64,000 nt of DNA from Chlorogloea sp. CCALA 695. Its GTDB lineage: Bacteria > Cyanobacteriota > Cyanobacteriia > Cyanobacteriales > Chroococcidiopsidaceae. The stretch lies in NCBI RefSeq assembly GCF_003003885.1, contig NZ_PVWN01000003.1, positions 62,001 to 126,000 on the forward strand, written 5' to 3'. The notes under the pieces are model-generated. The model was not told the origin of the DNA, did no database searches, and was given only the letters and a program-made list of their open reading frames with translations. The number at the start of each line of letters is the position of its first letter. The stretch's first letter is position 1. The position numbers and the translations under genes were made by a program. Positions 29,720-40,045 of the stretch are shown in pieces.

Positions 29720-30382
29720 ATGACTGCTAATTCTGAATCTATCAAGCAAAAGCTCACCTCCGAAGACTTGGGCGAAAGATTACGGGCGGTAAATCAAATT
29801 CGCGAACTAGAAGATAAAAAAATTGCTTTTGACTTGATCCAAATTGCCACAAGCGATCGCAATACCCGCGTTCGTTACGCGGCGGTAAGTCAAATGGATA
29901 CTTTGGGCGGACAAGATTTACAAAAATCCCTAGAATTGTTGCTCGAAAGGCTGCACAACGACCCCGAACCCGACGTACAAGCCGCCGCCGCCGATTGTTT
30001 GGGCGCTTTGAAACTTACTGAGGCTTTTGAAGACTTGCAGCAACTCTATCACAGCACTCCTGAATGGCTAGTAAAGTTTAGTATTGTGGCGACTTTAGGC
30101 GAGCTTGGCGATCCGCGCTCCTTTGACTTGCTTAGTGAGGCACTACAATCGGATAACGATCTAGTCCAAACGGCGGCGATTAGCTCTTTGGGAGAATTGG
30201 GCGAAAGCCGCGCTGTTGAGCTATTAGTTCCCTATGCGACAAATTCTGACTGGCAAATTCGCTATCGGGTTGTTCAAGCTATGAATAATTTGGGCGGCGA
30301 TCGCGCTCGTGCTACTTTAGAAGCCTTGGCAAAAGATGATGTAGAGGCTGTAGCTACCGAAGCTCAAAGCTATTTGCCTTAA
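29720..30382 (+). CDS. nblB: HEAT-repeat protein, NblB/phycobilin lyase-like
   Basis: 220 residues made of about six HEAT-like repeats (RVRYAAVSQMDTLGG, DVQAAAADCLGALK, LVKFSIVATLGELGDPR, LVQTAAISSLGELGESR, QIRYRVVQAMNNLGGDR). Length and repeat style match NblB, a relative of CpcE-type lyases that helps remove bilin during phycobilisome breakdown in nutrient stress. Related HEAT proteins act as chromophore lyases, so the exact role is uncertain. A strong hairpin follows. Confidence 0.65.
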   Translation: MTANSESIKQKLTSEDLGERLRAVNQIRELEDKKIAFDLIQIATSDRNTRVRYAAVSQMDTLGGQDLQKSLELLLERLHNDPEPDVQAAAADCLGALKLTEAFEDLQQLYHSTPEWLVKFSIVATLGELGDPRSFDLLSEALQSDNDLVQTAAISSLGELGESRAVELLVPYATNSDWQIRYRVVQAMNNLGGDRARATLEALAKDDVEAVATEAQSYLP

Positions 30383-30408
30383 TTTAACTCAAAGAATCTA
30401 TCATCCCT

Positions 30409-30432
30409 AGAGACATTTCCTAAAATGTCTCT
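30409..30432 (+). terminator. hairpin after the HEAT-repeat gene
   Basis: AGAGACATTT, four-base loop, AAATGTCTCT: a perfect 10-bp stem 26 bp after the stop. It could terminate the CBS-nblB transcript. The GAGAC...GTCTC form also resembles dispersed palindromes of cyanobacteria such as the one at 50017. Confidence 0.65.
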
Positions 30433-30937
30433 ACTGCAAGGTTTTTTAACTCAAATTCGATTGCCCTAGAGCGATTAACTTTAGGGTTAGGTATGGATTA
30501 TGGATATTTGTAATTGGTATCTTTAGGAACATCAATAATTATCTATAAATTTTGCTATAACGATTAATCAAGTTGGGGAGGTGATTTAGCTCATCCAACA
30601 CGGCAAGGCGCACTATCAGGGGATATAAAATTATGGATATGTGAGAAAAGGACAAGTTTTGCGAGTTCCTAAAGGAGCCGTCAAAGAGCGGATTATCTTC
30701 ATCAACCGCATCTTTGGAGGGGTTGCATAATCTAAACCCCTACAACAGACATTCTCTGTTCTCACAAAGTTTTTGCAATACAACCTTTTTCTCCCCCTTC
30801 GAAGCGAGAGGGTGTGCAAATTATTTATATCTAGATTTACCGACTCACTGCCGTATTTACACTGAACTTATCTCAATTTTGATTTAATCTTATCAAAATT
30901 GGGAATTATTAAGATAGACCTAATCTCAGCACCAACT
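30433..30937. other. intergenic region before the signalling island
   Basis: About 500 bp without an intact gene. It contains the left copy of a dispersed repeat (30701-30785). A 29-codon plus-strand frame from GTG 30641 (VRKGQVLRVPKGAVKERIIF...) ends at a TAA inside the repeat and has no recognisable homologue. The last 100 bp before the kinase are AT-rich and may contain its promoter. Confidence 0.5.
30701..30785 (+). repeat. left copy of an unidentified dispersed repeat
   Basis: About 85 bp with roughly three quarters identity to 40046-40128 in the same orientation. Shared blocks include ATCTTTGG, GCATAAT, CTCACA, TTTTTG and ACAACC in the same order. Inside it AGGGGTT can pair with AACCCCT (hairpin). 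It lies upstream of the first of three kinase/receiver pairs; the other copy lies just after the last. Confidence 0.6.
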
Positions 30938-32794
30938 ATGCAATTTAATAATCGGCTTCTGAATCTAGAGAACCAGGCGCAGAAACCTATAGTACATCCA
31001 CCAGAGCAAATCAACTATGAGCGGATCTTAGCCAAGATTGCCCTCCATATCCGCCAATCTCTTAATCTGGATGAAGTTCTTAATACCGCAGTAGCTGAAG
31101 TCCGGCAATTTCTCCAGACAGACCGAGTGGTTATTTACCGCTTTAAGCCAGACTGGAACGGTATTGTAGTTGTAGAATCTGTAAGCCCAGACTGGCTACC
31201 TACCCTAGGAGTATTAATCCCAGACACTTGTTTTACTACCGAGACTCATATTCTGCCTTACAAGCTGGGTCGCGTCCGAGCTATAGAGGATATCTACACA
31301 GAAGATATTGCTCAGTGTCACGTTGAATTACTAGCTCGGTTTCAGGTCAGATCAAACTTGGTAGTCCCTATCTTGCAAGGGGAGAACTTGTGGGGACTGC
31401 TGATTGCTCATCACTGTTCAGCGCCACGACGATGGCAGCCTTGGGAAATTGATTTGTTGGAACAATTGGCAACGCACATGGCGATCGCTATTCAGCAGTC
31501 GGAACTGTATCTACAGACCCAAACTGAATTAATCAATCGCCAACAGGCAGAAGCCGCTCTACAGGAAGCTAAGAATGAACTTGAAATCAAAGTGGCGGAG
31601 CGAACTCGTGAACTTAGAACAACCAACCAGCTAATGCAGAGCGAAATTGTTGAGCGTCAGCAGGTTGAAGTGGCATTGCAGAAGAGCCAGAGAAAGCTGA
31701 ATACCTTAATTGACTCGCTTCCAGGCATTGTCTTCTCTTCTGCAAACGATCTTAAGTATTCAATGACATACCTCAGTGAAGGTTGCCTTACGCTCACTGG
31801 TTATACAAGTGAAGAACTCACGGGGAATATTAAGGGTGCATACAACTGTATTGTTCATGAGTGTGATTTACAAAAACGTCTTAATACGATTGAGACAGCA
31901 ACCGCTCCTAAGCAACCTTACATAGTTGAATATCGTATTCGTACTCAATCGGGTCAAAATAAATGGCTATGGGAGAAAGGCAATAGAGTGTTTGATAGCA
32001 ACGGTGAAGTGAGTTTTGAGGGATTCATCATCGACATTACAGAGCGCAAGCAGGCGGAAGAAGACATTCGCAGTGCTTTGGAGAAAGAAAAAGAACTCAA
32101 TGAACTCAAGTCCCATTTTGTGACCATGACATCCCACGAGTTCCGCACCCCTTTAGCCACTATATTATCTTCTGCCGATATACTCCAAAAGTACAGCCAC
32201 AAGCTGCGTGAGGAGCAGAAACTTACCCATCTTCAGCAGATTCAAACAACTGTCAACCATATGACTCAGCTTTTAAACGATCTGTTATTAGTTGGCAAAG
32301 CCGCATCAGGAAAAGTACAGTTTGAGCCAACACCACTGGATTTGATCTCCTTGTGCCAAGCTTTGGTTAAAGAATTAGAACTGATTAATAACACCCATGC
32401 GATCGCCTTTGTAAATAAAGGTAATTGTACTACTGCCTGCATGGATAAAAAATTACTCCGACATATCCTCAGCAACTTGCTCTCCAACGCTATCAAATAC
32501 TCAGTTTCTAGTAGCATTGTCCATTTTGAGCTTACTTGCCAACAGGGGGAAGTGATTTTCCACATCCAAGACGAAGGGATCGGTATTCCCGCATTAGACC
32601 AAGCCCAAATGTTTGAGCCGTTCCATAGAGCCAGCAATGTCGGCACTATTTCAGGTACAGGACTGGGATTAGCGATTGTTAAAACCTCTGTAGACTTACA
32701 TGGTGGCACTATTATTGTTGCTAGTGAAGCTGGAGTTGGCACAACGTTTAGAGTCACAATTCCATTAGATAACCGGATAGAAATAAATGACTAA
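30938..32794 (+). CDS. cyanobacteriochrome (DXCF-type GAF)-PAS histidine kinase
   Basis: 618 residues from ATG 30938. The GAF domain (about 35-190) has the bilin-attachment pair Cys127-His128 (QCHVELLARFQV) and a D96-T-C98-F99 motif. Together these define DXCF cyanobacteriochromes, which use a second cysteine to tune colour, typically blue/green. A coiled-coil and PAS domain (about 250-375) lead to a HisKA domain with phospho-His in [20 protein letters not shown] complete ATPase domain follows ([32 protein letters not shown]). The stop overlaps the next receiver gene by 8 bp. The gene has no DNA-binding output, so it signals through its receiver partner. Confidence 0.85.
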   Translation: MQFNNRLLNLENQAQKPIVHPPEQINYERILAKIALHIRQSLNLDEVLNTAVAEVRQFLQTDRVVIYRFKPDWNGIVVVESVSPDWLPTLGVLIPDTCFTTETHILPYKLGRVRAIEDIYTEDIAQCHVELLARFQVRSNLVVPILQGENLWGLLIAHHCSAPRRWQPWEIDLLEQLATHMAIAIQQSELYLQTQTELINRQQAEAALQEAKNELEIKVAERTRELRTTNQLMQSEIVERQQVEVALQKSQRKLNTLIDSLPGIVFSSANDLKYSMTYLSEGCLTLTGYTSEELTGNIKGAYNCIVHECDLQKRLNTIETATAPKQPYIVEYRIRTQSGQNKWLWEKGNRVFDSNGEVSFEGFIIDITERKQAEEDIRSALEKEKELNELKSHFVTMTSHEFRTPLATILSSADILQKYSHKLREEQKLTHLQQIQTTVNHMTQLLNDLLLVGKAASGKVQFEPTPLDLISLCQALVKELELINNTHAIAFVNKGNCTTACMDKKLLRHILSNLLSNAIKYSVSSSIVHFELTCQQGEVIFHIQDEGIGIPALDQAQMFEPFHRASNVGTISGTGLGLAIVKTSVDLHGGTIIVASEAGVGTTFRVTIPLDNRIEIND

Positions 32795-33152
32795 AATTTT
32801 AGTGATAGAAAACGAGCAACTCCTGCGAACCAATACTATTCAAGTGCTTGAATTTGAAGACTTCCATGCGATTGGCGCAGAAAACGGTCTTGTGGGTGTA
32901 CGTTTGGCACAGGAACAGATACCTGATTTAATTCTTTGCGATGTGATGATGCCGCAACTCGATGGTTACGGTGTGCTGGTTGGATTGCGCCAAAATCCAG
33001 CTACTACAAAAATTCCCTTCATTTTTACCACTGCTAAAGCTAGTAAAGCCGATCTGCATCAAGGGATAGAACTAGGAGCCGATGATTTTCTTACTAAGCC
33101 TTTTACCTCCGATCAACTTTTGGCAGCGATCGCTACCTATTTGAAAAAATAG
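32787..33152 (+). CDS. single-domain response regulator
   Basis: 121 residues, only a receiver. The acceptor Asp is in [14 protein letters not shown], Thr in [11 protein letters not shown] and Lys in FLTKPFT. The acidic pocket reads IENE instead of the IEDE of its two paralogues downstream, so one conserved acidic residue is Asn9. Overlap with the cyanobacteriochrome kinase gene indicates that this is its cognate partner. With no output domain it would act by protein contact or as a phosphate relay. Confidence 0.9.
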   Translation: MTKILVIENEQLLRTNTIQVLEFEDFHAIGAENGLVGVRLAQEQIPDLILCDVMMPQLDGYGVLVGLRQNPATTKIPFIFTTAKASKADLHQGIELGADDFLTKPFTSDQLLAAIATYLKK

Positions 33153-33293
33153 GGAGCCATTACTGGTGCGTTCATTAAAGGCAGCGATCGCACTTGAGCC
33201 AATTATTGGGAATACTAATTAGTGAAACCAAGATCGCCTCTCTATTGGGCAAAACTACAAAAGTTATAGTTTAGTAAAATTGGAAATAAGACA

Positions 33294-35420
33294 ATGAAAG
33301 CTCTATTGCCTGATAACGAAGCTTCCAGGCTTGATACACTGTATCAATACGAAATTCTTGACACCCCTGCCGAAGAAGCCTTCGACGATCTTACCCGCCT
33401 AGCTGCACAGATTTGTGGAACTCCAACTGCGCTAGTTAGTTTAATTGACCGTGACCGACAATGGTTTAAGTCAAAGGTGGGGTTAGAAGCTTCACAAACT
33501 CCCAGAGATATTGCCTTTTGCGCCCACGCTATTTTACAGCCTGACCTGTTTATAGTTCCAGATGCTATCTTGGATGCCCGGTTTACGAATAATCCTTTGG
33601 TTATTGAAGACCCTAATATCCGATTTTATGCTGGTGCGCCTTTAACGACTACAACAGGGGTTGCTTTAGGAACCTTGTGTGCGATTGATTATGTACCGCG
33701 AAATTTGAGTTACGAACAGAAAGAAGCTTTACAAATTTTGGCTCGTCAAGTGATGACACAAATGGAGTTAAGACGTAACTTAGCAATTTTGGAGCAAGCT
33801 ATTACTCAAAGTAAGCAGTCAGAGGAAGCATTAAAAGAAAGCGAAGAACGCTATCGCCGTCTAGTGGAACTTTCTCCTGAAGCGATCGCTGTTTGCACTG
33901 AAGAAAAATTTATTTATATAAATACTGCTGGTGTAAAACTTCTCGGTGCAACTAACGTAGAGGAGCTTATCGGCAAGCCCATCCTAAATTTCGTTCATTA
34001 CGACTCTCAGGACATCATTAAGGCGAATGTTTGGCTTCAGGAAGAAGGACAAAAAACAGAACTTATTGAAGGCAAATTTGTTCAGCTTAACAATCAGATC
34101 ATAGATATCGAGCTAAAAGGAATAACAATTGTCTATCAAGGTCAACCAGCGATCCAGGTTGTGTTTAGAGATATTACCGAACGTAAGCAGGCAGAAGATG
34201 CACTGTTGCGAGCGAAAGTAGCTGAAGCTGCAAAACTTGTGCTAGAAACAGAAATTATTGAGCGTAAACGAACTGAGGAGACGTTGCGGGAGAGCCAGCG
34301 AAGACTAGCTCTCTTGATTGATTCACTACCAGGTATTGTCTTCTCTCGTAATAAAGACTCTCAGTGGTCGATGAAATATTTAAGTGAGGGCTGCTTCGCT
34401 CTTACTGGGTATACAAGTGACGAACTTGTTGGCAATGAGAGGAGTTTGTACAAGACCGTTATTCATGCTGAAGATTTAGCCAAAGTTGACAAGGCAATCG
34501 AACGTGCGATCGCCAACAAACAACCTTATGTAGTCGAGTATCAGATTTACACTAAATCCGGTCAGGTGAAATGGCTATGGGAAAAAGGTAGTGGAGTATT
34601 TAACAGCCAAGGGCATTTACTTAGTCTCGAAGGCTTTATTACTGACATCACCAAACGCCAGCAGGCAGAAGCAGAAATTCGTAATGCTCTGGAAAAGGAA
34701 AAAGAACTAGGAGAACTTAAATCCCGCTTTGTAACTACAACTTCTCACGAGTTCCGCACCCCTTTAAGCACAATATTGTCTTCTGCTGAGATATTACAAC
34801 GTTACAACCATAAGTTGACGGAAGAGAAAAAGCTTCATCACCTAGAGGGCATTCAAGCAACAGTCAAAAATATGACTCAGCTATTAGATGATGTGCTGCT
34901 AATTGGTAAAGCCGCAGCAGGAAAACTAGGGTGCAACCCTGCACCACTTGAGCTTGTAGAATTTTGCCGCAATCTAGTCGAAGAAATGCAAATCAGTAAT
35001 AACACCCATGCGATCGCCTTTAGTCCTCACGTACAATCTACTTATGCTTGTATGGATGAGAAATTGCTGCGACACATCTTGAGTAATTTGCTCTCGAACG
35101 CCATTAAGTATTCCCCCTCTGGTAGTCTTGTTAAATTTGACTTAATTTGTAAACAAGAAGAAGCAATTTTTAGCGTTCAAGATCGGGGCATTGGTATTCC
35201 CACGGCTGACCAAGGCAATTTATTTGAGTCCTTTCATCGAGCTACCAATGTCGGCACTATTTCAGGGACAGGACTAGGGCTAGCGATAGTCAAAAAATCT
35301 GTGGACTTACATGGTGGCAAGATCGCAGTCGAGAGTGAAGTTGAAATTGGCACTACTTTTACTGTCACTATTCCATCGCAGAACTGCGGAGCAACAAATG
35401 AAAAAAATTCTTGTAATTGA
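33294..35420 (+). CDS. GAF-PAS-PAS histidine kinase
   Basis: 708 residues. An N-terminal GAF (about 5-165, [20 protein letters not shown], no bilin Cys-His pair) is followed by two PAS domains (about 180-300 and 335-460). The kinase core has His in [44 protein letters not shown] and [19 protein letters not shown]. Its second PAS and kinase core are close relatives of the cyanobacteriochrome kinase upstream, pointing to duplication. The 3' end overlaps the next receiver gene by 23 bp. The ligand for the GAF domain is unknown. Confidence 0.9.
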   Translation: MKALLPDNEASRLDTLYQYEILDTPAEEAFDDLTRLAAQICGTPTALVSLIDRDRQWFKSKVGLEASQTPRDIAFCAHAILQPDLFIVPDAILDARFTNNPLVIEDPNIRFYAGAPLTTTTGVALGTLCAIDYVPRNLSYEQKEALQILARQVMTQMELRRNLAILEQAITQSKQSEEALKESEERYRRLVELSPEAIAVCTEEKFIYINTAGVKLLGATNVEELIGKPILNFVHYDSQDIIKANVWLQEEGQKTELIEGKFVQLNNQIIDIELKGITIVYQGQPAIQVVFRDITERKQAEDALLRAKVAEAAKLVLETEIIERKRTEETLRESQRRLALLIDSLPGIVFSRNKDSQWSMKYLSEGCFALTGYTSDELVGNERSLYKTVIHAEDLAKVDKAIERAIANKQPYVVEYQIYTKSGQVKWLWEKGSGVFNSQGHLLSLEGFITDITKRQQAEAEIRNALEKEKELGELKSRFVTTTSHEFRTPLSTILSSAEILQRYNHKLTEEKKLHHLEGIQATVKNMTQLLDDVLLIGKAAAGKLGCNPAPLELVEFCRNLVEEMQISNNTHAIAFSPHVQSTYACMDEKLLRHILSNLLSNAIKYSPSGSLVKFDLICKQEEAIFSVQDRGIGIPTADQGNLFESFHRATNVGTISGTGLGLAIVKKSVDLHGGKIAVESEVEIGTTFTVTIPSQNCGATNEKNSCN

Positions 35421-37140
35421 AGACGAAGAGCCATTAAGAACTAATATTGTCCAGATTCTTGAACTTGAGAATTTTGTAACTATTGAAGCTAACAATGGTT
35501 TTTTGGGCATTGAATTAGCTCAAAAACATCTGCCCGATTTAATTCTTTGCGATGTGATGATGCCGGAAATTGATGGCTATGGCGTAATAGCTGCGTTACG
35601 CCAAAACCTAACTACTGCTAGTATTCCCTTCATTTTTACTACAGCTAAAGCAAGCAAAGCCGACTTCCGTCAAGGGATGAATTTGGGAGCAGATGACTAT
35701 CTCATTAAGCCAATTACCGCAGACGAACTCCTAAGTGCAATTTCTACTCGCTTTGAAAGACAAGCAACTCTTTCCCAAAGTTGTATCTCTGAACTCAAGC
35801 AGGCTGAAGAACAACTGCACCATCTAATTCACTACGATAGTTTAACAAACCTACCTAACCAATTTTTGTTACGAGAGCAACTCAATCAATTAATAATTCA
35901 AGCTGATTATGAAGACCGACTGATACCAATTTTTATAGTTCAATTAGATCGACTCGATCAGATTAATAATGTTTTAGGACATTTAGCTGGAGATTTGTTA
36001 CTTAAAGCTGTAGCTCAGAGATTAGTAATCTGTTTAGGCAAAAATCAAACTGTAGCTCGGTTACAAGCAAAGCAATTTGCAATTCTTTTAGAAACTGTTA
36101 AGCAAAAACAAGAAATAGTTAACGTAGCTCAAGATATCATACAAAGTTTATCTCAATCTTTCATCCTAAAAAACCAGGAAGTTTTTATTACTGCTAATAT
36201 TGGTATTGCTATCTATCCTTTTGATAGTAAAGATCCAATTACGCTGCTCAAATCTGCCAATATAGCCGTTAATTTTGCTAGAAAGCAAACATCAAATGGT
36301 TATCAATTTTACAATAAAGCAATTGACAAGCGTTGTGCCAATACACTCCTATTAGATACAGACTTACATTATGCTTTAGAGCGAAACGAACTCCAACTTT
36401 ACTATCAACCCCAAGTTGAGCTACAAACAGGAACAATTGTTGGCGCAGAAGCATTGTTACGCTGGTATCATCCAGACAAAGGTATAATTTCCCCATTGGA
36501 TTTTATTCCTATAGCAGAAAAAAATGGTTTAATAATTCCTATTACTGAATGGGTATTGATGACTGCCTGTAAACAAAATAAAACTTGGCAAACAGCAGGT
36601 TTTCCTCCTTTACGAGTAGCAGTTAATTTGTCAGGTCATTACTTTAGTCAGCCAGATTTTAGCAAAAGATTATTTTCTATTATAAAACAAGTTAATTTGC
36701 AACCCAAATACTTAGAATTAGAGCTTACTGAGAGTATTTTCATCAAAGATGCAGAGTCGGTAAACTTAATATTAAAAGAAATGCAATCTTTAGGAGTTCA
36801 AATAGCAATTGACGATTTCGGTACTGGGTATTCATCTCTTAACTATTTAAAGAAATTTTCCTTTAACACGCTAAAGATAGACCGTTGCTTTGTTACTGGT
36901 ATTGTAAATGATGCACAAGCCGCAGCCCTGACAACAGCAATTATTCAAATGGCACGTAGTATGAGTCTAAAAACGGTTGCTGAAGGTGTAGAAACCGAGG
37001 CTGAACTTTCTTTTCTTAGACAACAAAGGTGTGATGAGATTCAAGGCTATCTATTTAGCCGTCCACTGCCAGTTATAGAATTTACCAAATTACTTGCTAG
37101 GGGTACCCTACTATCTTCTTCTATTACGTTAGATGAATAA
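35398..37140 (+). CDS. response regulator with degenerate GGDEF and intact EAL domain
   Basis: 580 residues from ATG 35398, inside the end of the kinase gene (translational coupling). The receiver (1-120) has acceptor Asp52. The GGDEF-like domain (about 145-290) has QAKQF where the GG(D/E)EF signature should be, so it should not make c-di-GMP. The EAL domain (about 325-570) keeps [21 protein letters not shown] and VAEGVET, so it should hydrolyse c-di-GMP. The kinase upstream is its likely controller, linking that signal to c-di-GMP breakdown. Confidence 0.9.
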   Translation: MKKILVIEDEEPLRTNIVQILELENFVTIEANNGFLGIELAQKHLPDLILCDVMMPEIDGYGVIAALRQNLTTASIPFIFTTAKASKADFRQGMNLGADDYLIKPITADELLSAISTRFERQATLSQSCISELKQAEEQLHHLIHYDSLTNLPNQFLLREQLNQLIIQADYEDRLIPIFIVQLDRLDQINNVLGHLAGDLLLKAVAQRLVICLGKNQTVARLQAKQFAILLETVKQKQEIVNVAQDIIQSLSQSFILKNQEVFITANIGIAIYPFDSKDPITLLKSANIAVNFARKQTSNGYQFYNKAIDKRCANTLLLDTDLHYALERNELQLYYQPQVELQTGTIVGAEALLRWYHPDKGIISPLDFIPIAEKNGLIIPITEWVLMTACKQNKTWQTAGFPPLRVAVNLSGHYFSQPDFSKRLFSIIKQVNLQPKYLELELTESIFIKDAESVNLILKEMQSLGVQIAIDDFGTGYSSLNYLKKFSFNTLKIDRCFVTGIVNDAQAAALTTAIIQMARSMSLKTVAEGVETEAELSFLRQQRCDEIQGYLFSRPLPVIEFTKLLARGTLLSSSITLDE

Positions 37141-37265
37141 AGCTTATCGCTAGTCAAGTAAAACACATCAAAATTATATGTAATGAAATTTGTATATTTT
37201 TTGCTAAAGGAAGTATCTTTATATTCAAAAACGGGAATAATCTAATTAAGATATTAAATATTTAT

Positions 37266-39263
37266 ATGAAAAATGCTATGAAAAAAGACAGACAAATTCA
37301 CCATCTTTTAGTAATTGAAGATAAACAAGGGAAACGTGTGATTAAGTTAGAAGATAGTACTTGTTCAATTGGTCGTGATTCAACAAACGCTATTGTGCTG
37401 CACTCTAAATTGGTTTCCCGCCAGCACGCTATTTTACTACGAATATCAATTCCTGAAACTGCCAGTTACTCATTTCGGCTAATTGATGGCAACTTACAGG
37501 GAGACAGAAGTACCAATGGCATTATTATCAATGGGCAACGTTGTTTCTCCCATGACCTCAAACCTAGCGATGTTATTGTATTTGGCGGGGATGTAGAAGC
37601 AAAATACTATGCTAGTCATAATCTTTCAGACGTAGATTTATTAACATTTAGTAAAGCTGAGGAGCTACCAGATTTATTGTCCAGCTTAAGCAGTCCTTTT
37701 CAAACTATAATTGGAGAAAATATAGAGTTTGAAAATTCAATTGAATCAGCGCTTGTTCGATTAGCTTCCTTTCCTGAATTATTGTCCAATCCAATTGTTG
37801 AAATTACGCTAGATGGCACAATTACTTATCTCAACCCAGCAGCTATTACACAATTTCCAGGTCTGAGAGAAGCACAATTACAGCATCCAATTTTATTTGG
37901 ATTACTTGCAAAAGTCAAAAGTAGTGAAGAAAAATTTTTTATTCGTGAGGTTAAATATAGAGAGCGAGTTTTCGAGCAATCCATACACTATATTGCTGAG
38001 AGCGATTTAATCCGAAGTTATATTTTAGATATTACTGAGCGTAAGCTAATAGAAGCAGCACTAATACAAGCTCACGACGAATTAGAAAGCAAAATACTAC
38101 AACGCACCGCTCAGTTAACCAAAGTTAATGAGCAGTTGCGAAATGAAATCGTCGAGCGCCAGCGAGTGGAGCAGGCGCTAAGAGCAAGTGAGCAGCAACT
38201 CCAAGCAATATTAGATAACTCCATAGCACTAATTTATGTTAAAAATATTCAGGGTCAATACATTTTAGTCAATCAATGGTACGAAACAATTTTTCAGATT
38301 AGCAAAGAGGAGATAAAGGGTAAAACTGACTACGATTTATTCCCCAAAAAGATGGCTGAAATATATCGAGCCAACGACCAAAGAGTTTTTCAAGCTGAAG
38401 CTGCTTTAGAGTGGGAGGAGGTCTTTCCACAAGATGATGCTCTTCATACCTACTTATCAATTAAGTTTCCACTTTATGACAGTAGCGGAAATATCTACGC
38501 GATTTGCGGAATTTCTACTGATATTACTAAGCGCAAACGAGCAGAAGAAAATATTATTAAAGCCTTAGAAAAAGAGAGAGAATTAGGTGAACTCAAAACT
38601 CGTTTCGTCACTATGGCATCTCATGAATTTCGTACCCCTTTAGCTACAATTTTATCTTCCACAGATATTCTCGAACGTTACAATCACAAGTTGACTGAGG
38701 AGAAAAAAAATGAACATTTCCGGCGTATTCAATCATCGGTTAAACACACAATAAGTTTATTGAATGACGTATTGTTAATTGGCAAAGCAGAAGCGGACAA
38801 GTTAGAGTTTCAACCAACACCGCTTGAACTTGTAAAATTCTGTCATGACTTAGTAGAAGCTATTCAATCTACTACAAACTCACATACGATAACCTTTTGT
38901 AGTCAAGAACAATTTATTAATGCTTGTTTAGATGAAAAACTCCTAAGGCAAATTCTTAGTAATTTACTCTCAAATGCAATTAAGTATTCCCATCAAGGTG
39001 GTATTATCCAGTTTAACTTAATTCGCGAACCCGAAAAAATTGTTGTTCGCATTCGAGATGAAGGTATTGGAATTCCTGTAATAGACCAATCTAAACTGTT
39101 TAATTCTTTTCATAGAGCTAGCAATGTTAGCAATATTTCTGGTACAGGATTAGGACTTGCCATTGTTAAAAAATCTGTAGACTTGCACAACGGTTCAATC
39201 GATATTGAGAGCGAAGTAGGGGTTGGCACAACGTTTTTAGTTACACTTCCATTAAACAATTAG
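37266..39263 (+). CDS. FHA-PAS histidine kinase
   Basis: 665 residues. An N-terminal FHA domain (about 10-120) shows CSIGRDSTNAIVLHSKLVSR and STNGIIINGQ, the phosphothreonine-binding face. A PAS-like region (about 165-265), a coiled coil and a second PAS (about 310-430, ILDNSIALIYVKNIQGQYIL) precede the kinase core. His lies in [19 protein letters not shown], with [25 protein letters not shown] and [19 protein letters not shown]. The FHA-kinase combination suggests input from a Ser/Thr kinase (inference). ATG 37278 is an alternative start. It pairs with the receiver 10 bp downstream. Confidence 0.9.
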   Translation: MKNAMKKDRQIHHLLVIEDKQGKRVIKLEDSTCSIGRDSTNAIVLHSKLVSRQHAILLRISIPETASYSFRLIDGNLQGDRSTNGIIINGQRCFSHDLKPSDVIVFGGDVEAKYYASHNLSDVDLLTFSKAEELPDLLSSLSSPFQTIIGENIEFENSIESALVRLASFPELLSNPIVEITLDGTITYLNPAAITQFPGLREAQLQHPILFGLLAKVKSSEEKFFIREVKYRERVFEQSIHYIAESDLIRSYILDITERKLIEAALIQAHDELESKILQRTAQLTKVNEQLRNEIVERQRVEQALRASEQQLQAILDNSIALIYVKNIQGQYILVNQWYETIFQISKEEIKGKTDYDLFPKKMAEIYRANDQRVFQAEAALEWEEVFPQDDALHTYLSIKFPLYDSSGNIYAICGISTDITKRKRAEENIIKALEKERELGELKTRFVTMASHEFRTPLATILSSTDILERYNHKLTEEKKNEHFRRIQSSVKHTISLLNDVLLIGKAEADKLEFQPTPLELVKFCHDLVEAIQSTTNSHTITFCSQEQFINACLDEKLLRQILSNLLSNAIKYSHQGGIIQFNLIREPEKIVVRIRDEGIGIPVIDQSKLFNSFHRASNVSNISGTGLGLAIVKKSVDLHNGSIDIESEVGVGTTFLVTLPLNN

Positions 39264-39273
39264 GTATAAATAA

Positions 39274-39990
39274 ATGAAAAAAATTCTTGTAGTTGAAGAC
39301 GAGTTAACAGTTAGAAGTAATATTCTGGAAATACTTGAGTTTGAAGAGTTTGACGCTGTAGGTGCTGAGAATGGTTTGATTGGCGCTTTATGGGCGCAGG
39401 AATACTTACCAGACTTGGTTATTTGTGATGTAATGATGCCAGAAATCAATGGTTATGAAGTCTTGAGCGCCTTGCGTCAAAGTCCGATGACGGCAACAAT
39501 CCCGTTTATTTTTCTTACTGCTATGGCTGATCAACCTGATAGAAGGCGTGGCATGGAATTAGGCGCAGACGATTATATTACTAAACCGTTCACTGCAAAT
39601 GAATTATTGACAGCAATCTCTACTCGGTTGGCGAAACATGAAGTTGTAATGCAACAGTACAATAACGAGCGCCAAAAAATTGCAGCCTTGCAACAAGAAG
39701 TACAACAGTTACAGCACCATGTTGATACTAACAATGAAGTTTTAAAGCAATTCCCTCAAGAGCTTATTAATGTAATACCCAAGCTAAGTATGGCAATTTA
39801 TCTGCTAAAAAACCTCCAACCCGGAACACAACGAGATCGCTGTTTAGAAGTTTTGCAACAGTTATGTAAGGAAGAAACTACATTACTCAATCAAATGCCC
39901 TACCTACAAGATGTTCTCAGTCCTGAAGATTTCAACATCTTACAGCAGTTTGCGATCGCACAAAGGCACAGTAAAGCATCAGATAAATAG
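39274..39990 (+). CDS. response regulator with C-terminal helical region
   Basis: 238 residues. The receiver (1-120) has acceptor Asp in [13 protein letters not shown] and Lys in YITKPFT. The C-terminal half (about 120-235) is helical with a probable coiled coil (NNERQKIAALQQEVQQLQHH) and no recognised enzyme or DNA-binding domain. It is the cognate partner of the FHA kinase by position and paralogy with the receivers at 32787 and 35398. Confidence 0.88.
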   Translation: MKKILVVEDELTVRSNILEILEFEEFDAVGAENGLIGALWAQEYLPDLVICDVMMPEINGYEVLSALRQSPMTATIPFIFLTAMADQPDRRRGMELGADDYITKPFTANELLTAISTRLAKHEVVMQQYNNERQKIAALQQEVQQLQHHVDTNNEVLKQFPQELINVIPKLSMAIYLLKNLQPGTQRDRCLEVLQQLCKEETTLLNQMPYLQDVLSPEDFNILQQFAIAQRHSKASDK

Positions 39991-40045
39991 GATAGCAATC
40001 AAGCCATATTCCGCAGATTTACGAGCGAAGATAGTCAGCGCCAAA

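Noticed and set aside
35307-35510. Minus-strand frame in the kinase/receiver overlap
   Set aside because: Antisense shadow of two well-supported genes.
36418-36450. Active diguanylate cyclase in the REC-GGDEF-EAL protein
   Set aside because: The signature reads QAKQF, so synthesis of c-di-GMP is not expected.
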